64,000 nucleotides of DNA, taken from assembly GCF_002082565.1 (NCBI RefSeq), contig NZ_CP020562.1, positions 3,782,001 to 3,846,000 of the forward strand. The letters are read 5' to 3'. The notes under the pieces were generated by a model. It did no database searches. It saw only the letters and a program-made list of their open reading frames with translations, and was not told where the DNA came from. Within the stretch, counting starts at the first letter, position 1. Every line of letters starts with the position of its first letter. Below, piece by piece: positions 43,501 to 50,244 of this stretch. Source of the DNA: Halomonas sp. GT. GTDB lineage: Bacteria; Pseudomonadota; Gammaproteobacteria; Pseudomonadales; Halomonadaceae. The translations under genes and the position numbers were made by a program.

Positions 43501-44076
43501 CATAAAGGCGACATCCGACTGGTGTGGCATTGAGGATGACACACATCCATGGTCATCACCCGCGACCACCAGCACACCACCCGTCGGCGAGCTACCGTAG
43601 GCATTACCGTGCTTTAACGCATCGCCCGCGCGATCAACGCCTGGCCCTTTGCCGTACCACATGCCAAACACGCCATCTACTTGCTTATCGGGGTCTGTCT
43701 CCACCTGCTGGCAACCAAGCATCATGGTGGCAGCCAAGTCTTCGTTGATCGCAGGGACAAAATCGATGTGATGCGCTTCCATAGCGGCTTTCGCCCGCCA
43801 AATCTCTTGGTCCACACCGCCCAAGGGCGAACCACGATAGCCACTGATAAGCCCTGCCGTGTGGCGGCCATTGTGGCGATCAAGCTCCGCTTGGCGTAAG
43901 GCGATGCGCACCAATGCCTGGGTGCCCGTTAGAAAGACACGGCCTTCACCGCGGGTATAGCGATCAGCGAGCTGATAGTCATCAAGAAGATTGTCATTGA
44001 GAGAATTGTCATCGAGTGCATTATCGAGAGGCGGGGTAATAGAACCCGCCTGCTCAGCAATTGAGGGGGTTGTCAT
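40531..44076 (-). CDS. Fused indolepyruvate ferredoxin oxidoreductase (IorAB-type)
   Basis: An 1181-residue fused 2-oxoacid ferredoxin oxidoreductase. Order: thiamin-binding region with the GYRGSPLGGVDQEIWRAK site; alpha-type segments TTGKGHLDLLEALR and CSGCPHNSS; a ferredoxin-like part with HVCEGCGDCSVQSNC and a second cysteine set including CVGGFCPSF; then the gamma-type subunit beginning GGVGGTGVVTVGQLITMA. It decarboxylates arylpyruvates to aryl-acetyl-CoA, which would feed phenylpyruvate or indolepyruvate to phenylacetyl-CoA or indoleacetyl-CoA catabolism. A short N-terminal 15-bp repeat (DDNSL/NDNLL units) is unusual. It is divergent from an Lrp gene and may be controlled by it. Direction and substrate are inferred. 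Confidence 0.88.
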   Translation of the reverse strand: MTTPSIAEQAGSITPPLDNALDDNSLNDNLLDDYQLADRYTRGEGRVFLTGTQALVRIALRQAELDRHNGRHTAGLISGYRGSPLGGVDQEIWRAKAAMEAHHIDFVPAINEDLAATMMLGCQQVETDPDKQVDGVFGMWYGKGPGVDRAGDALKHGNAYGSSPTGGVLVVAGDDHGCVSSSMPHQSDVAFMAWFMPVVSPASLAEYERFGLWGYALSRFSGCWVGFKAVSETVESGASVEVPPLPEYVTPAFDTPEGGLHYRWPDLPGPQLETRLEHKLAAVQAFATANPIDQYLFRQEQATFGLVTTGKGHLDLLEALRLLGLDEAKLRELGVEIYKVGMVWPLHRPGILEFIHGKREVLVIEEKRGIIESQLKEYMSEPDHPGEVIVTGKQDETGKPLIPFVGELGPRLLAGFVAERLARFFNIDFSDKLATVDACRAGVKELGGVRRMPYFCSGCPHNSSTKVPEGSKALAGIGCHFMASWMDRSTESLIQMGGEGVNWVGKSRFTGNGHIFQNLGEGTWFHSGSMAVRQAVAANVNITYKILFNDAVAMTGGQPVDGQINVPMIARQSLDEGVRRVMVVSDEPEKYRGHEKEFPKGVTFHGREEMDTLQRELREIPGCTVLIYDQACAAEKRRRRKRGLMEDPARRVFINHHVCEGCGDCSVQSNCLSVVPRETELGRKRKIDQSSCNKDMSCVGGFCPSFVTVEGGGLRKGQGVTADNAFWQRIAHLPNPAIATLTAPYDLLVGGVGGTGVVTVGQLITMAAHLEGKGSSVLDFMGFAQKGGAVLSYVRLASQPSELNQVRIEAGQADAMIACDMVVASSQKALNVLQPTTRIVANLAELATADYVLYRDADMQPSKRLNMLREAVGDERFASLDANRLAEQLLGDTVFSNMMMLGFAWQQGLVPLSEPALQRALELNGVAVEKNRQAFAWGRLAAVEPDYLQQHLDTMPLSANATLDDVVARNSRHLERYQNRAWAERYVTQVTKVREAEAALKGGQSLSEAVAHQLYRLMAYKDEYEVARLYTQSDFLDEVKATFSGDYQLTFHLAPPLLGGRKDAQGRPVKRRFGPWVLKAMGALAKMRGLRNTALDPFRFSADRKLDRALLADYEQLIDELVARLDGTNHATALALAKLPEEIRGFGPVRETAAEKANERRETLLKELREGRSKTIAVEAA
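43978..44022. repeat. Three-copy 15-bp tandem repeat in the iorAB N-terminus
   Basis: Units at 43978-43992, 43993-44007 and 44008-44022 (plus-strand forms GTCATCAAGAAGATT, GTCATTGAGAGAATT, GTCATCGAGTGCATT). They encode D/N-D-N-x-L units near residues 18-33 of the oxidoreductase. Confidence 0.75.
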
Positions 44077-44253
44077 GAGAGTTCACCAGTACGGTTGAAG
44101 AGTTATGGTTGTAATACGCTTGAGTCTAGCCAAGAGCGCACTAAAGGTGCTTGCTAATTCACTCTTCAAACATCTGGTTATTAATCATTACTTTCATTTT
44201 TTTAGTTTTGACGCAATGATGTTCAACAAACCACAAATAAATGAAATGACACG

Positions 44254-44736
44254 ATGAAAGAAGTAACCAAAGAAATCACCTTAGACAGGCATGATCAGCG
44301 CATTCTTACCCTGCTTCAGCAACAGGGTCGCATTACCAATAATGAGCTTGCCGAACAGATCGGGCTTTCCCCCGCCGCCTGCTGGCGACGCGTAAAGGCC
44401 TTGGAAGAGAGTGGCGTTATTCGCCGCTTTGCAGCGTTGGTGGAGCCCAGCCTAGTGGGCCAGCCACTGTCGGCACTGGTCATGGTGACGTTGGTTCGCC
44501 ACCACATCGACAATACCGTCGAGTTCGAAAATCGCATTCTGCAATATCCAGAAGTGCTGCAGTGCTATGCCACCACCGGCAACGCCGATTTCGTATTGCG
44601 GGTAGTGATCGAAGACATGGCGGCTTATGACCGTTTTCTGAATGAAAAACTCTTCACCTTGGATGGTATTTCCCAGGTTAGCTCTAATTTCGTGCTACGT
44701 AATATTAAAGAAGAGACCGCTATCCCGATTCGTTGA
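44254..44736 (+). CDS. Lrp/AsnC-family regulator
   Basis: A 160-residue Lrp/AsnC regulator. The N-terminal helix-turn-helix (RHDQRILTLLQQQGRITNNELAEQIGLSPAACWRRVKALEESGVI) is followed by a C-terminal RAM domain with VLQCYATTGNADFVLRVVIEDMAAYDRFLNEKLF. Such proteins respond to amino acids and often control an adjacent divergent gene. It is divergent from the indolepyruvate oxidoreductase, 177 bases away, and may control it in response to an aromatic amino acid. The shine-dalgarno site is weak. A hairpin at 44794-44818 follows its stop. Confidence 0.9.
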   Translation: MKEVTKEITLDRHDQRILTLLQQQGRITNNELAEQIGLSPAACWRRVKALEESGVIRRFAALVEPSLVGQPLSALVMVTLVRHHIDNTVEFENRILQYPEVLQCYATTGNADFVLRVVIEDMAAYDRFLNEKLFTLDGISQVSSNFVLRNIKEETAIPIR

Positions 44737-44793
44737 AACCAGACGCGCACCGTAGCGTTGACATAATAGCGATAGCTAAGCCATTCCAGGTTA

Positions 44794-44818
44794 AAGAGGG
44801 GAAGGACTTTCTCCTCTT
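44794..44818 (+). terminator. Possible terminator hairpin after the Lrp gene
   Basis: The arms AAGAGGGGAAGG and CTTTCTCCTCTT pair at 10 of 12 positions around a one-base centre; with the inner pairs open the loop is short. No T-run follows, so this is a hairpin with uncertain terminator strength. Confidence 0.35.
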
Positions 44819-44879
44819 AACATCCCCCCTTATTTATATCCCCCTTTATATCCCTTTCTTAACTCGCCTGTGCTTGCCT

Positions 44880-45116
44880 TTAACTGCCCTCTTCATCCAT
44901 TTGAATACCCTCGCGTGCCTCATTCATCGCTGCTATTACCTGGTTGATATCGGGTATCCGGTGGGCCAGTGCCAGTGCCAGCTGGGCAAGCAATCGTGTG
45001 TGCTGCGCCTCAGGCACCGAATCTAGCGTGACAGCCAGCTGTTCATAAACCTGTTCAAGGTCGGCAAACGGCAAAGCCGCTTGTGAAGAGGCTGTTGATG
45101 TCGATATCGCTGTCAT
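44880..45116 (-). CDS. DUF2783 small coupling-protein candidate, second copy
   Basis: A 78-residue helical protein homologous to the 65-residue DUF2783 protein at 35793. FADLEQVYEQLAVTL and LLAQLALALAHRIPD align with the other copy's FTDPDAFYAALTAL and NARLILLLANHIGD. The ATG at 45116 overlaps the stop of the upstream hydroxylase gene in an ATGA junction; an alternative ATG at 45122 adds two residues. It is thus coupled to its own flavoprotein. Function as a hydroxylase coupling or effector subunit is inferred by analogy with MhaB. Confidence 0.7.
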   Translation of the reverse strand: MTAISTSTASSQAALPFADLEQVYEQLAVTLDSVPEAQHTRLLAQLALALAHRIPDINQVIAAMNEAREGIQMDEEGS

Positions 45117-46801
45117 GAGCATTCTTCTCCCAGTGCTGTCTTGAAGGCGGTGCTAAGGGAAGCAGCGTTAAGTGCTTTCCAGCGGGCAGTAATATGACGG
45201 TCAGGTCGTACTAAGTAAGCGCTTCCAGCACTGGCATCATAACCATCAAAGCAAGCACCCTGGTGATCAATCAATGTAGTAAAAAACGCCGGGCTGGCAT
45301 GACGGGCAATCACCAACACATCCAGACTGCTGTAGTGTTTCTGAAGGTCAACTAAGGCGGCCTGTAGTTCAGGCGTGACGCCACCATCCTCACTAAACAC
45401 CAGCAGGTTAAACCCCGTTCCCAAGTGGTCGAGCAAGAAGTTGTTTTCGCCTAATCGGCGATTGATTAACGGTGCGCCAGGTATCGGGCCTGCGCTAAAC
45501 CCCTTGTCATCCTCTGCCGTCACTGAGCTTTCAGCATAGGTGTAGGGAGTGACCTGCCGTGGGTCGGCAAAACGACTTGCGTAGTCGTTACGTAGAGCCA
45601 ACGATAACGCGGCATCTCGCATCAATCGATACCCCTGACTGGGAGGGGTCATAAAGCGGGTGCTCTTACCGGCATTCGCGAAGACCTCTAATGTGGCACC
45701 ACGCCGCTCTGGACTATAGCTCTCCAACAGTTTCTCGGAAGCCTCGCCTTTGAGCACCCAGGCTAGCTTCCAGGCGGCGTTAACCGCATCGGCCAGCCCG
45801 TTGTTAAGCCCACGCACACCAAAAATAGGGACTAAATGGGCGCTGTCGCCAATAAACAGCACACGACCATGGCGATAATCGTCGAGGGCCAGCGTGTAGG
45901 CTTTGTAAAGGCTCCACCACTCAAGCTCCCACTCCCCCTCTTCGCCTAGCATCTCAATGATCATACCAACGCGTTCGCGAATAGCGCTCTCGGTAACGGC
46001 TTGATCCGGGTTTTCACCGGGCAACAGTTGATAGTCGATGCGCCAGATATCATCAGGCTGTTTATGCACCAGCAGAGTAGATTCAGGCATTACCGAAGGA
46101 CTAAAAAAAGCCCTGCGCTCAGTTGGAAAGTCAGATTTCATGCGTACATCAGCAATCACATAGCGCCCTTCATAGGACTCACCGTGCAAGGGCAGGTCAA
46201 ACGACTTGCGCACAACACTACGCCCACCATCCGCCGCAAGCAGATAGTCGGCTTCTAAGTGATATTCGCCCTCTGGGGTAGTCACACGCAGTGTTACGCC
46301 GGTATCACTTTGCGTGACATCGCTAACGGCCTGCTGCCAGCGCATTTCAATTAACGGACTTTCCATCGCCTTGTCGACCAGAAACTGCTCAATATACTGC
46401 TGTTGCAAGTTATACATTGGCAGAAAGCGCTCGTGCTCTGAGTGTGGCATCTCAAAACGATAGACTTCCTGATCATGGAAATAGGAGCGCCCTCGCGTCC
46501 AGCCAAGCGCTTTGTCGATAAATTGCTGCTCGACGCCTAATTGTTGGAGTATTTCCAAGCTATGACGGGAAAGACAGATCGCCCTGGAACCGTCATTGAG
46601 CGTCGCCTTATCATCAAGCAGTACAGACTGAACACCTTGACGCGCGAGTTCCAGCGCGGCGGCGACGCCAACGGGCCCTGCCCCCACAATGGCAACCCGG
46701 TGCTGCTTTCTCTCACCTTTCAATTCACCGGGACATACAAAGGGAAAATGCGGATAATCAAAATACAACGAGTCAAGCTCACCCTTGCCTGCTGGTCGCA
46801 T
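45113..46801 (-). CDS. FAD-dependent aromatic hydroxylase, second MhaA/MhpA-like copy
   Basis: A 562-residue class A flavoprotein monooxygenase. The FAD motif VAIVGAGPVGVAAALELARQG is near residues 36-56, GSRAICLSRHSLEI follows, and the second FAD motif FIGDSAHLVPIFGVRGLNNG is near 318. The thioredoxin-like C-terminal part ends GSAYLVRPDRHITARW. It shares the plan of the hydroxylase at 34076 but is clearly divergent. It has its own DUF2783 partner gene overlapping the 3' end and a divergent LuxR-type regulator. Substrate is unknown: a hydroxylated aromatic acid is likely from the family. GGAG lies six bases before the ATG. Confidence 0.83.
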   Translation of the reverse strand: MRPAGKGELDSLYFDYPHFPFVCPGELKGERKQHRVAIVGAGPVGVAAALELARQGVQSVLLDDKATLNDGSRAICLSRHSLEILQQLGVEQQFIDKALGWTRGRSYFHDQEVYRFEMPHSEHERFLPMYNLQQQYIEQFLVDKAMESPLIEMRWQQAVSDVTQSDTGVTLRVTTPEGEYHLEADYLLAADGGRSVVRKSFDLPLHGESYEGRYVIADVRMKSDFPTERRAFFSPSVMPESTLLVHKQPDDIWRIDYQLLPGENPDQAVTESAIRERVGMIIEMLGEEGEWELEWWSLYKAYTLALDDYRHGRVLFIGDSAHLVPIFGVRGLNNGLADAVNAAWKLAWVLKGEASEKLLESYSPERRGATLEVFANAGKSTRFMTPPSQGYRLMRDAALSLALRNDYASRFADPRQVTPYTYAESSVTAEDDKGFSAGPIPGAPLINRRLGENNFLLDHLGTGFNLLVFSEDGGVTPELQAALVDLQKHYSSLDVLVIARHASPAFFTTLIDHQGACFDGYDASAGSAYLVRPDRHITARWKALNAASLSTAFKTALGEECS

Positions 46802-46898
46802 GACATACTCCTATTACTGTTATTTTTAAAATTGGTGTTTTACGGAGGGCATATGGGCCGTATAGAGCGCTAGCCTACACTGAAGGTTTCGGGGGGGT

Positions 46899-46919
46899 TG
46901 TCCCGTAAAAAACGGGACA
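46899..46919. promoter_or_regulatory. Perfect inverted repeat between hydroxylase and LuxR-type gene
   Basis: TGTCCCGT and ACGGGACA form 8-base arms separated by five A. The site is 55 bases before the LuxR-type gene and about 98 before the divergent hydroxylase start. It is a natural candidate for the operator of the adjacent regulator. Confidence 0.5.
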
Positions 46920-46973
46920 TGACTGCCTTTAGCCACCAGCAGCTTTAGCTCATCTCGTGATGGCGGGGGACAT

Positions 46974-47759
46974 ATGAAAGAAACGACTAACACCCAGCTA
47001 ATCGAACTGGGAAACCTTCTGCCAAGTGTGGCGACCTGCATTGAGGCCGTGGAAAGGGACAACTTCGAAAGCCAACTGCTCGCGTTACTGCATCAAGCCG
47101 TTGGTATCGAACAATGTATGATTTTTGGCTACTCGACGAGCGGTGAGATCGATTGTTTACTGGCCGCCAATCATCAGCTTCCACGCGTTGCTGATCGTCT
47201 GGCTCACATCTACGTAAGTGGCCTGTTCCGGCAGGATCCGAATTACCTGCAACTAAGCCAACTGGCAGGCCAGCCGGAAAATACATCTACCGACGCCTTG
47301 ACCACCATGCAGGTTGAGGCAATGTCACCGGCATATCGTAGTCATCTATTTGCGTTTCCAGATCTTGTTGACAAGGTATCACTCAACATTGCCGCCAAAG
47401 AGGGCGCTTATTATCTTAATCTTTATCGAGGTACACGGAGAGGCCCCTTCACCTCAGCTAATCTGGATTGCTTAAATAGCTTAGCCCCGCTGTTGACCAG
47501 TTTAATTCGCCGCCATTACAGCAATGCCCCTGCCAGGCCCGAGCGGCTTAGTTCTTGCGAGGCTGCCGCGCTGGCCCCGCTATCCGAACGCGAGCGTCAG
47601 CTGTGCCTCTATCTACTACGTGGCCACACGCTCAAAACAGCGGCGGCCAAACTCGATATCGCTTTTTCAACCACTGAAACCTACCGCAAGCGTGCCTACG
47701 CCAAGCTCGGCGTAGCATCTAAGGCAGGCTTAGTCGCACTTTGCAAAGCGGGTACCTAG
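46974..47759 (+). CDS. LuxR-family transcriptional regulator
   Basis: A 261-residue regulator. The C-terminal helix-turn-helix of the LuxR/FixJ type is clear (LSERERQLCLYLLRGHTLKTAAAKLDI, then TYRKRAYAKLGVASKAGLVALCK). The N-terminal part (about 30-180) has no recognisable autoinducer or receiver domain; it may bind an aromatic effector. GGGGGA lies before the ATG. It is divergent from the second hydroxylase/DUF2783 pair, with a perfect inverted repeat between, so local regulation is likely. No autoinducer synthase is nearby, so quorum sensing is not claimed. Confidence 0.87.
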   Translation: MKETTNTQLIELGNLLPSVATCIEAVERDNFESQLLALLHQAVGIEQCMIFGYSTSGEIDCLLAANHQLPRVADRLAHIYVSGLFRQDPNYLQLSQLAGQPENTSTDALTTMQVEAMSPAYRSHLFAFPDLVDKVSLNIAAKEGAYYLNLYRGTRRGPFTSANLDCLNSLAPLLTSLIRRHYSNAPARPERLSSCEAAALAPLSERERQLCLYLLRGHTLKTAAAKLDIAFSTTETYRKRAYAKLGVASKAGLVALCKAGT

Positions 47760-47836
47760 AATAAGATCTTCATAACGCTGTCATCGTCACTTGGTAGCAA
47801 CCACGGCCCCGCCTTTTTGTTTCACTTGAAACCAAC

Positions 47837-47850
47837 TTGATCCGCGTCAA
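47837..47850 (+). promoter_or_regulatory. FNR/ANR-type box upstream of the DUF6455 gene
   Basis: TTGATCCGCGTCAA matches the FNR/ANR consensus TTGAT-N4-ATCAA at all but one position. GATACT at 47873-47878 fits a -10 element and would place the box at about -41.5 from the start of transcription, the usual activating position. Oxygen-regulated expression is inferred. Confidence 0.6.
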
Positions 47851-47914
47851 GATAGTTTATCTCTCGTCGGTTGATACTGATGTCATCATCAAGAACCGCC
47901 GAGGGAGATTGACC

Positions 47915-48361
47915 ATGGATACTGCTCAGCACACAGATACCACCTCTTGGTGGGGACGCCTCACAGAGCGCTGCTATACATCATCAACCACGACGTTAGC
48001 CCGCAACATAAAGCAGGAAGCAGGGGCTAGCTATGATGCACTTATCAATGATCTGGAAAGACCGCTAGAGCCACGCTTTGAGCAGGCAGTGGCAAGGCAG
48101 CTAGCCGCAGGCCAACCCGCCCATTTCAGACCAGCCAAAACCTTAATGCCTGTCATGATGCAGCGCTTCGGTCTTAAAGAAAGTGAGCTTCATGGAAATG
48201 GTCTGATGAATCATGCCGACTATGTTGCACTGCGTGACACCTGCAACGCCTGTGCCGCCGTTAGCGATTGCTGGAAAGCAATGCGAGCAAATGCAGAGCT
48301 AGATGAGTGCCGTCACCTATGCCCCAACGCAACTGCCTTTGATGCCTTAGCGGCACGTTAA
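47915..48361 (+). CDS. DUF6455-like cysteine-containing protein
   Basis: A 148-residue cytoplasmic-looking protein. The C-terminal half carries DTCNACAAVSDCWKAMRAN and a later CRHLCPNA, that is five cysteines in a short region of the type annotated as DUF6455; a metal or Fe-S site is possible. GAGGGAG lies seven bases before the ATG at 47915; a longer frame from 47837 would begin inside the FNR-type box. Expression under low oxygen is suggested by that box. It is convergent with the NSS transporter gene across a terminator. No function is known to me. Confidence 0.7.
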   Translation: MDTAQHTDTTSWWGRLTERCYTSSTTTLARNIKQEAGASYDALINDLERPLEPRFEQAVARQLAAGQPAHFRPAKTLMPVMMQRFGLKESELHGNGLMNHADYVALRDTCNACAAVSDCWKAMRANAELDECRHLCPNATAFDALAAR

Positions 48362-48364
48362 CGC

Positions 48365-48398
48365 AAAGCGCTCCCTCGATAGTCGATGGGAGCGCTTT
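48365..48398. terminator. Convergent terminator hairpin between the DUF6455 gene and the NSS gene
   Basis: AAAGCGCTCCC at 48365-48375 and GGGAGCGCTTT at 48388-48398 form a perfect 11-bp stem. The outer A/T pairs give short T-runs in both directions. Confidence 0.65.
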
Positions 48399-48404
48399 AA
48401 TGTC

Positions 48405-49865
48405 TTACGAGGCCTGATGACGCAGTCGTGGGCTAGCCAATTCTCCCACTACGGTAATAACCACCAGCAGCGCTAGCAGCCACGGCCACTGAGTGCCTAC
48501 CTGGAGGGTGGCGAGGCCCAGCGCATCGATGAAGATTAATACGATGCCTAACGGGCTGACATAACGCACCATAAACAGCCACAGCATGTGCTGGGTGTGG
48601 GAGAGTCCTAGTTCTTCCCTGAATAGCTCAGTACGCAGCAGGAAGCCAGCCATCAGTGCCATACCTAAGCCGCCCAACGGCATCATCCAACGGGAGGTCA
48701 GGTAATCCAGCCAATCGAAGAAAGTGCGGCCTGCTACCGTCCAATCCGCGCCCATGTTGAACGACAGCATAGCCAAGGTGCTCACCAACCACAGCACGAT
48801 GCCCACACCCCAGGATGCCCGTTTACGCGTCATCCCTTTGCTTGCAACGAGCCAGGCCACGGTCGCTTCGATCATCGAAATTGACGACGTAAGCGCGGCC
48901 ATCGACAACATCACGAAGAACAGGACGCCAAACAGCGTACCAAACGGCATTGCTTGGAAGGCCAAGGGCAAGCTCATAAAGATCAATCCTGGCCCTTGGC
49001 CGGGATTCATTCCGTTAGCGAAGATAATCGGGAAGATAGCCAAGCCAGCCATCAGCGCGACAACGGTATCAGCAATAGCCACACTGAATGTCGTGCGCGC
49101 AATAGAGTGACCTTCTGGCAGATAAGAGCCATAGGTAAGAATGGCACCAGACGCAAGCGACAAGGTAAAGAAAGCATGCCCCAGTGCCGCTAAGAGCCCT
49201 TCACTGCTTAACCCGTCGGTATTGAAAGAGAACAGAAAAGACCAAGCTTCGGCAAAGCCACCAGAGAAAGCACCGTAGCCAATCAGTATGCCCAGCATGA
49301 TCACCATGCCCGGCATCATCCAGCTGACACTCCTTTCAATCCCTGCTTGTACGCCTTTACCAACGATTAACATGGTCAGCACCGTTACTAGCGTGCTCCA
49401 GGCGCCTAACGTGAAAGGGTTCGCATTATTAGCGGCGAAAATTGCCGCCATGTCATCGACGCTGTTGCCCGCCAGTCCGCCGCTCAGCATTTTCCACAGA
49501 TAGGAAAATGACCAGCCAGCAACGACAACGTAGAACGACAGAATCATGAAACCACACAGCATGGCCATCCAACCGAAAATCGACCAGAAACTGCCACGTC
49601 CCGACTCGTGCACCACTCGACGGATAGCATCAATCGGGCTGCCCCTGCCACGTCGGCCAAAGCTTATTTCAGCCATCATGATAGGAACACCTACCGCCAA
49701 TATGCAGGCCAGATAGACCAGCACAAAAGCGCCACCCCCGAACTCGCCAGTGATGTAAGGAAACTTCCAGATATTACCCAAGCCCACTGCAGAACCAGTG
49801 GCTGCCAGCACAAACCCCCAGCGGCCCAGCCACAGCGTTTTGGGGGGCGTATTTGTCGTTGTCAT
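48405..49865 (-). CDS. Sodium-dependent transporter, NSS family
   Basis: A 486-residue LeuT-fold transporter of the neurotransmitter:sodium symporter family with about twelve helices. The signature AATGSAVGLGNIWKFPYITGEFGGGAF is near residues 20-45, with its sodium-site GSAVGLGN and the unwound first helix. SLASGAILTYGSYLPEG and ALTSSISMIEATVAWLV follow. Bacterial members carry tryptophan, tyrosine and other amino acids. Two TyrR-type boxes are upstream and the TyrR/PhhR gene follows, so aromatic amino acid uptake is the likely role. AAGG precedes the ATG. Confidence 0.88.
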   Translation of the reverse strand: MTTTNTPPKTLWLGRWGFVLAATGSAVGLGNIWKFPYITGEFGGGAFVLVYLACILAVGVPIMMAEISFGRRGRGSPIDAIRRVVHESGRGSFWSIFGWMAMLCGFMILSFYVVVAGWSFSYLWKMLSGGLAGNSVDDMAAIFAANNANPFTLGAWSTLVTVLTMLIVGKGVQAGIERSVSWMMPGMVIMLGILIGYGAFSGGFAEAWSFLFSFNTDGLSSEGLLAALGHAFFTLSLASGAILTYGSYLPEGHSIARTTFSVAIADTVVALMAGLAIFPIIFANGMNPGQGPGLIFMSLPLAFQAMPFGTLFGVLFFVMLSMAALTSSISMIEATVAWLVASKGMTRKRASWGVGIVLWLVSTLAMLSFNMGADWTVAGRTFFDWLDYLTSRWMMPLGGLGMALMAGFLLRTELFREELGLSHTQHMLWLFMVRYVSPLGIVLIFIDALGLATLQVGTQWPWLLALLVVITVVGELASPRLRHQAS

Positions 49866-50079
49866 TGGGAAACCTTATAAATTTGTATTGTTTTTAGGCT
49901 ATTTATTATGAGCAGCTAGAACAGCTACTTAAGAGCGATTAGCTGCCTATAAAAGCCAACCAACTGCGGTCAACCAGTCATAAAGAGCAATCTATAAAGA
50001 GTCTATGGAGATAGCCATAGAGCAGGAATGGGGTTAAATCGCATTCGGGAAGATGTTACCCGTAGAACCGGCGCGCAGC

Positions 50080-50097
50080 TGTAAACTAATCGTTACA
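50080..50097. promoter_or_regulatory. TyrR-type box 1
   Basis: TGTAAACTAATCGTTACA has the TyrR pattern TGTAA-N8-TTACA (consensus TGTAAA-N6-TTTACA) with one inner mismatch. It lies upstream of the NSS transporter and downstream of tyrR. Confidence 0.6.
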
Positions 50098-50151
50098 CTC
50101 AAAAGAAAATACCCAAGGGCGGGGTCTTACTGTTGTATTTTTCTGACAAAC

Positions 50152-50169
50152 TGTAAACAAATCGTGACA
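50152..50169. promoter_or_regulatory. TyrR-type box 2
   Basis: TGTAAACAAATCGTGACA keeps the left half-site of the TyrR box and has TGACA for TTACA on the right. It repeats box 1 at 15 of 18 positions, 72 bases away, about seven helical turns, which suits cooperative binding. Confidence 0.55.
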
Positions 50170-50244
50170 GTTAATTCGCCTGTCGTAAGGACTTTTTTAA
50201 GAATTCTCTTAAGTAGTGTCTTGAATGTGGTTTCACGTACGGTT

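Larger units (their letters stand above)
49866..50244. promoter_or_regulatory. Intergenic region between the NSS transporter and tyrR with two TyrR-type boxes
   Basis: A 379-base region between the transporter start and the tyrR stop, with no gene. Two 18-base TyrR-type boxes lie in it at 50080-50097 and 50152-50169 (described separately). They are about 215-300 bases before the transporter start. Confidence 0.5.

Noticed and set aside
46974..47759. The LuxR-type gene as a quorum-sensing receptor
   Set aside because: There is no autoinducer synthase nearby and the N-terminal part lacks the recognisable autoinducer-binding pattern.
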